64,000 nucleotides of DNA from Ceriagrion tenellum (Eukaryota > Arthropoda > Insecta > Odonata > Coenagrionidae), in contig OY720637.1 of assembly GCA_963169105.1 (NCBI GenBank), forward strand, positions 31,553,925 to 31,617,924, written 5' to 3'. The stretch's first letter is position 1. Each line of letters starts with the position of its first letter. This document shows positions 58,950 to 64,000 of this stretch, in pieces. Both the position numbers and the translations under genes were made by a program. The notes under the pieces are model-generated. The model had not been told where the DNA came from, made no database searches, and was given only the letters and a program-made list of their open reading frames with translations.

Positions 58950-59285
58950 TAAATCTATATACGACCCTTCGAGCTGACGCATGGGCGTGTGATTGGGGTT
59001 GTTAGGACAACAGCCGTGTAAAGGTGTAAGGGATAAGGTTTAGGGAGGAGAAATGGTGACGTGTATTATGAGAGTGTATTTAGTGGAGCTGATTATTTAT
59101 TGTGATCGCTGACTGTGCGCGGAAAGAAAGTTTTTGAACCAATCTGTTCAGCAATGTAACTCTATTATTTTATTGCTTCTGTCACTCCTAGAGATGTAGT
59201 GAGCTGTCATGATAATATTATGTGTTGCTCTGAAGTGCACCAGTTCTAAATTTCTCAAGCAAGCTAAGCCTATCGTCAAAGAAAG
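58950..59285 (-). mobile_element. CR1-like LINE, 3' end (subfamily 3)
   Basis: Matches 36720-37078 along its length, for example GAGATGTAGTGAG and TGTGATCGC.TACTGTG blocks, but is more decayed. Its coding end is broken and its tail has faded to TATATAGATTT. Confidence 0.7.
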
Positions 59286-60221
59286 TGGATGATAAGGTAA
59301 AACAAAAATAGCAGTTTCTTATTTATTTCCTCAGGGTTTGGCTGGAAACCAATTTTGATTATATGGCATGTAAGAGCGAGGTCAATGACAGCTAATAAGT
59401 AAAATTCCGGGGGTTTGTTATTGGACTCCATCTAAACTACCCCTACAGGTTACTCAAGAATAATGATATGGATTCTGAGCGATGAAGTACATTTCCCTAG
59501 ATACACAGAACGGTTGGGCTGCTGTTGCATGGCGAGGAGGGGGAGAAGGAGTAAGCCAGACGCCGCGCCAGACCGCCGATGATTACCTATGCTAATTGCG
59601 TCCGTCGCGGTATGTCTAGCGGCACCGCCCTTTTTCGAGATCCCTGCCCCCACGCTACGAAGGCGACAATGAGGGACGGAGGGCGATGCAGGCGCATTTC
59701 CAATTGAGGAGGACGGAGGAGGCGACCGGAGACTTGTATCCTCTGTCTGCTGCTGCTTGGGATGTGACGCGGACCACGAGGATGAGGACAACACACAATC
59801 AGTCCCCTCCTCCCGTAATGCGAGGCTTTTTCCCCCAATCAAAAGGCGAGGGTACACGAACAAAACACGCGAGCTGTGGCTGTTAATCGGCGGAAGTCGT
59901 TTCGGCGATCTGTAATTCAGTCACTATGGATAGAGGTTGTAAACCCGAACACGCCCAGTCGGTATACGTAGGTAAGCACAATGCATTACATATGGAGAAT
60001 TAATTACGGCTGTCCTTCGCTACACGGTTTCTAAGTTGGGGCGAGGCATGCGGGTGCTCGTCCTTGGGATATAACAGAGACGCTGACTACTGGAGAGATA
60101 TATGGGAGGGTGGCGAGGTACCAACGCATGTAGAACATACGAGTGCGTTTGGAGTTCTCTCAAGACCGTCCTTTCCTTATGTGGCTGTGTTTTCCTAAAG
60201 AAAGGACAATTTACCGTACTA
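59286..60221. other. GC-rich islet at 59.5-59.9 kb, no gene recognised
   Basis: Overlapping minus frames of 83 and 137 codons and a plus frame of 66 codons share the same GC-rich block, which points to composition rather than coding. Confidence 0.35.
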
Positions 60222-60376
60222 CCATACTGACCTATCCTGGCAAACCTCTTTTGCTTCATCTACCCCCATACAATGCCTCATACACGCCCTCCTGTTTTTA
60301 AGACTCCTAATATTCATCCTCCTAAGAATTTCCCCAACCACATTCAACCACAACTTTCTCGGCCTACCTCTACCTC
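60222..60376 (-). mobile_element. family D LINE 3' piece, inverted copy
   Basis: The left arm of a 155-bp inverted duplication. Read on the minus strand it gives the RGRPRKLWLNVVGEIL-like region of family D and ends at GGTCAGTATGG. About 94 percent identical to 60390-60544. Confidence 0.9.
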
Positions 60377-60389
60377 TCGCACCATTCAT

Positions 60390-60660
60390 GAGGTAGAGGT
60401 AGGCCGAGAAAGTTGTGGTTGAATGTGGTTGAGGAAACTCTTAGGAGGAGGAATATTAGGAGTCATAAAAACAGGAGGGCGTGTATGAAGCAGTGTATGG
60501 GGATAAATGAAGCAAAAGAGGTTTGCAAGGATAGGTCAGTATGGAGGAAACTATTGAAGCAGAGTTAGGTGTACAAATATGTATTTATGAGTGAAACTTG
60601 GTGACTCTGCCTACCCCGGAAGGAAACGGCGTTATTGGTATGTATGTATGTAAGTAAACG
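60390..60660 (+). mobile_element. family D LINE 3' end
   Basis: Contains the RGRPRKLWLNVVEETLRRRN region, KNRRACMKQCMG, SVWRKLLKQS and the 3' end GGAAACGGCGTTATTGG with a GTAT tail at 60638-60652. It is separated from the inverted copy by 13 bp. Confidence 0.9.
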
Positions 60661-61344
60661 GGAAAGTAGCAAGTATAAAATACCATTTACTAGCTGTGCC
60701 CAGCATGCATTCCAATGCCTGTTTTTCTTTCTAATTAGGCACACATATACAAAGGAAACACAAACGAATTTGAGACTTAGTCCAATTAATTCCTCGTTCC
60801 AGCACAGGAATTTGTTGCGCAAAATGATGGCATGAGCTTCCATCCTATGTCTATGCTGCGGTTTCCAAGTAAATAAAATATTCCATTGTTAAAGTAGTGC
60901 AAATATTTATGATTTTTGAGCACTGAAATCCAATTTTTGGAGAAAGCGAAGCGTACAAAAAAAATCGAACGCAAGAATTCAAAAAAGAAGCAAACATAGA
61001 GACCACTGCACCTAATCTTATTCTACTTACAAATAAATTACGTATCTTTAAACACAAATTATGTCTCACTGATATGATTCAGATGCACGTGATTGACCAA
61101 GTTTTAAACGATCTGCTTCGTTCCTTGCTTGTCGTCCCTCACCTGTATTAGAAGCTCCCGTGCTAACAATCATTTGTTGAAACGACTCGCACTCTACCAA
61201 TTGTATAATGGATTTAAGAACTTAGAAACCTTTGCGGATGGGCGCCCAAAAACTCATCAAAGTTTCATCACTCTCTGATGAATGGAATTGGAACGCATAG
61301 AAGACGAACAAAACAAGCATTCATTTTTATATATTAGATTTCAG
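60661..61344. other. no gene; a dispersed 40-bp repeat at 60864-60904
   Basis: AAGTAAATAAAATATTCCATTG continuing to AGTAGTGCAAAT recurs directly at 62051-62090. Nothing else recognised. Confidence 0.4.
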
Positions 61345-61558
61345 TATTCTACCAGTAAAGGCATGTTTTTTTTAATTTCAGAGAACATCCTCCCGGTTTT
61401 ATACACTCCTGTCAATCACTAGTATTCCCTTTTTCGCCTCAGCATACGATCTGCCCTTCTTTATTCCGTCCATGAAACATATTTTCTTTCTTCCCCTTCC
61501 TAACTTACCCAACATCCTTTACTCTTTCTCACTCCTGAGCAACCCATCGCCTCACTAT
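61345..61558 (-). mobile_element. LINE remnant, 3' part (family B)
   Basis: The minus strand corresponds to the LLRS...GRMLGKLGRGRKKICFMDGIKKGRSYAE region and the 3' end GTATTCTACCAGTAAAGGCA. Frames are broken. It directly abuts a truncated MITE. Confidence 0.7.
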
Positions 61559-61737
61559 AGAGCATTTACCTAACACTTTCCATTTAAAAGGGCAGGTAGT
61601 TTTCGCAAAAAATCTTGGAAAGGAATTCAGTAAGGGGCTAATATTGTGGTATCTCTGGAAGGAAAAAAATATTTTTCTTTAAAATGAGACCAAATCCATT
61701 TACTTCTGGGCGAAAGGACATTTCGCTCAAACTATAT
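61559..61737 (-). mobile_element. TTAA-flanked MITE, truncated copy d
   Basis: Shares AAAATGAGACCAAATCCATT, an AAAAGGGC block and the terminal TTTCGCTCAAACTA with copy b. The other half is missing. Confidence 0.65.
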
Positions 61738-61873
61738 TGTTACTTGAAATACCCAAGGGGTCACTTTGACTTCTTTATATTTTTGGTAATCCATTGCCTC
61801 TGACTGAATTACCTCAATTCTCGCACATTATTTGACATATTTTTTCGCAAATAGTTTTTAATGTACATCACCG

Positions 61874-62042
61874 TGTTCCTATTACCACCTGGGGGGTCAT
61901 GCTAGCCCAAGATGATCTATGTGTTCCCTGCGTTATTCAATATTTATTTTATTGATGGGTTTCTATTGCTTTTCGTAGAAATATTATAGACAGTTTTGCA
62001 CCTGAAAGTTGGTACCCATGACCCCCAGGTGGTATTAGGAAC
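61874..62042. repeat. 169-bp element with 27-bp terminal inverted repeats
   Basis: The left end GTTCCTATTACCACCTGGGG (continuing GGTCATG) and the right end CATGACCCCCAGGTGGTATT (continuing AGGAAC) are inverted copies with one mismatch and one G difference. Small size and lack of coding suggest a MITE. Confidence 0.75.
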
Positions 62043-62139
62043 TACAAATTCTAAGTAAATAAAATATTCTATTGATGAAGTAGTGCAAATTGAATTGAGA
62101 GTGAAAAGTGGGGCAAAATATTATCATATTAGGTTAACA

Positions 62140-62675
62140 TCAAGCGGAGAATAGCCTAAGTTAAGACGGCGTTCATGGGAAATGAATACTGCTGTGCTCA
62201 AAGATGGTAGGACTACAAACCTGGAAACGGTATGTGAAAACATTCATGTGGAGCATGGCACTCGATGGATCGGAAGCATGCACCATTAGAAAGTATACCA
62301 AAAAAGAATAGAGGCCTTAATAACCTGGTGCTGGAGGAAGATGCTGAAGATAAAATGGACGGGCAAATTAAGAAATGATGAAGTGCACAGAAGAGTAGAC
62401 GAGGAAAGAACCATATAGAGCACCATATAGAAAGAGGAACCAGATGGATTGGTCCCACCCTGAGACACAATGGGTTTGTGAAGAACATAATTGAGGGTGA
62501 AGTAGACGGAAAAGTCCCCAGAGGAAGATCCAGAAATAAGTTCATGGACTAAATAAAGAAGATAGTTCATCGCGAAAGATACCAGGAGGTTAGGTAACTT
62601 GCATTATAAGGGAGGGGTGGAGGGCTGCAGTAAACTAATCTTTGGTTTGAACAACCAATGAATAAATGAGATCAT
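62140..62675 (+). mobile_element. LINE remnant, C-terminal tail (family A)
   Basis: Decayed frames give RKMLKIKWTGKLRNDEVHRR, VDEERTI and a 3' end GGGCTGCAGTAAACTAATC matching 10.74 kb. It has the same upstream block as the 14-kb copy (AAGCGGAGAATAG, TTCATGGGAAA). Many stops. Confidence 0.8.
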
Positions 62676-64000
62676 GAAATGGAGTTGATAGAAGTTCATG
62701 TAAATGGGTAATATTTTGGAAGAAAATAATTTTAGCGGAAAGGATATCAGATATTACTGGAATAGGTAATGTACTTCATTCCCTCGCCGAACGAAGACCC
62801 GACAAATCCAAAATTCGTATGAGCACTTGGAAGCGAGGCAGAAGTCCCGAGTCCAAGTCCTCATGCGCCGTAAGTTTATTTGTTCTAATAGCTACCTACT
62901 TAGAGTGAGTCGATATAAACCTTTTTTTCTTGCTAAACAATATACAATACTAAGTGAAGGTATTTTCGAAACGATTTGCAAATGATTTTTTAGAGTAAAC
63001 GTCAAATTACACTAGAAAATAGTTTCTATATTAGGAGTTTAACTTCCCCCTGTTGGTACTAATTGGTATGCCGCAAAGTCCGGTCCACCTACAATAACAT
63101 TCACAACTATGCCCTCATGTGACGTATAGTTTTTGTTTTTTGTTTTTTTAATTATAAAACATAACGAGGATTTGAAAAAAAATGTTAATTTTAAAATTAT
63201 GGAAATTACACAACACAATAAATTCAAGTATTATTATCTAATAATGTAATAACTAGAAGAAAATACCTTCTCTTTGATTAATATATTTCTTAGAATAAAT
63301 AATGAGGCATTAAATAAAAAAATAGACGAAGATTGCGAACAGTGCCGGTTCAGCCAAAACTACCACAGCTAAATCCGGCAGTGTTGAAAGTTGAACACAA
63401 ATACAAAGTAAATGCAAGTGAGAGTACGATGACTTGAGTATATTCCCACAATAATCCTCTATACGCCTCATCCGAGATCAGTAACCCTAACCGCCTTGAG
63501 AGATAACCCGCGAGTTTTTTTTTAACTGCAGGAAGCACTTCCACTGTGATCGCTAAGTCCAGACTTGCTGGCGCCATGAGTCCGTCGGGAAAGAGGTGAC
63601 AGGGATGAGGAGGCGGGGCTGGAGGAAGGAGAGGTAGTGGGAGGGAGGGAAGGAGGAAGTCAAAGAGGCGAGAGAGGGTAGGCTTCGGCGGCGGTCACCA
63701 GGTGACGAGGAAGGTGAGCAATACAACACGGCGTGGCATCTGGGAGACAGAGGCGCCGGGGAAACTCGTGAGGGAGGATGTGCTCTCGTCGGCAGATTTA
63801 AGACGGAAGAAAAGGTCGACTTTCGAAAGGGAAATCCCTTTCGGTTAAAGTTTTGGGGGCACCAGATGCCATTCGTCAAAAGCTGAACGGACGTTTGGAG
63901 TTACAAATCTGTGACAGAAAACCAGGGACTAAGCTGGTAAAAACTCTTGCAGCCCTAGTTAACCCGATAAGGGACATATTTGGCTTATGGTAGCTAAGGG
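62676..64000. other. no gene recognised; purine-rich GC block
   Basis: AT-rich to 63.55 kb, then a GA- and GC-rich block at 63590-63850 with a 108-codon minus frame of low complexity. Nothing I can name. Confidence 0.35.

Noticed and set aside
1..64000. CRISPR array, bacterial operons or prophage
   Set aside because: No regularly spaced repeats, ribosome-binding sites or compact gene order. The window has eukaryotic retroelement content throughout.

Overview
This window looks like intergenic DNA from an animal nuclear genome, most likely an arthropod. It has AT-rich unique sequence, no bacterial-style gene density, many decayed non-LTR retrotransposon tails of types common in arthropods, one Penelope-like fragment, short inverted-repeat DNA transposons and tRNA-derived SINE remnants. 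I cannot name the species. I recognise no intact host gene and no complete autonomous transposon. The open reading frames are nearly all chance frames or pieces of mobile elements.

Layout. 1-5.2 kb: an 838-bp element with long terminal inverted repeats, a second small MITE, a GC-rich islet, a copy of a TTAA-flanked MITE and a CR1-like LINE 3' end. 7.7-14.3 kb: LINE tails of at least two families, a GTTCATT-rich repeat and a near-perfect 306-bp palindrome. 14.5-20.8 kb: two Jockey-like LINE remnants linked by a recent direct duplication, LINE pieces, a MITE full of CAAGCTTGA motifs and a SINE. 22.4-23.1 kb: the longest open frame (225 codons, unrecognised). 24.2-29.0 kb: a Jockey-like remnant, a cluster of TGACGT motifs and a nest of CR1-like LINE pieces around a Penelope-like GIY-YIG endonuclease fragment; one LINE piece keeps the FADD motif of reverse transcriptase. 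29-43 kb: mostly featureless, with LINE remnants at 35-38 kb. 43-52.5 kb: a hAT-like terminus, a duplicated segment with and without a tRNA-like palindromic insertion, LINE tails partly in tandem, and two near-perfect hairpins, one carrying a hammerhead-ribozyme-like motif in both arms. 53-64 kb: more LINE tails, one as a 155-bp inverted duplication, two further copies of the TTAA MITE and a short inverted-repeat element.

The shared theme is retrotransposon decay. Almost every LINE keeps only its C-terminal coding end and 3' tail, as expected from 5' truncation. The least ordinary feature is the number of young, nearly perfect inverted duplications (at about 13.0, 51.4, 52.4 and 60.4 kb) with very short spacers. 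All family names rest on motifs read by eye; no database search was run.
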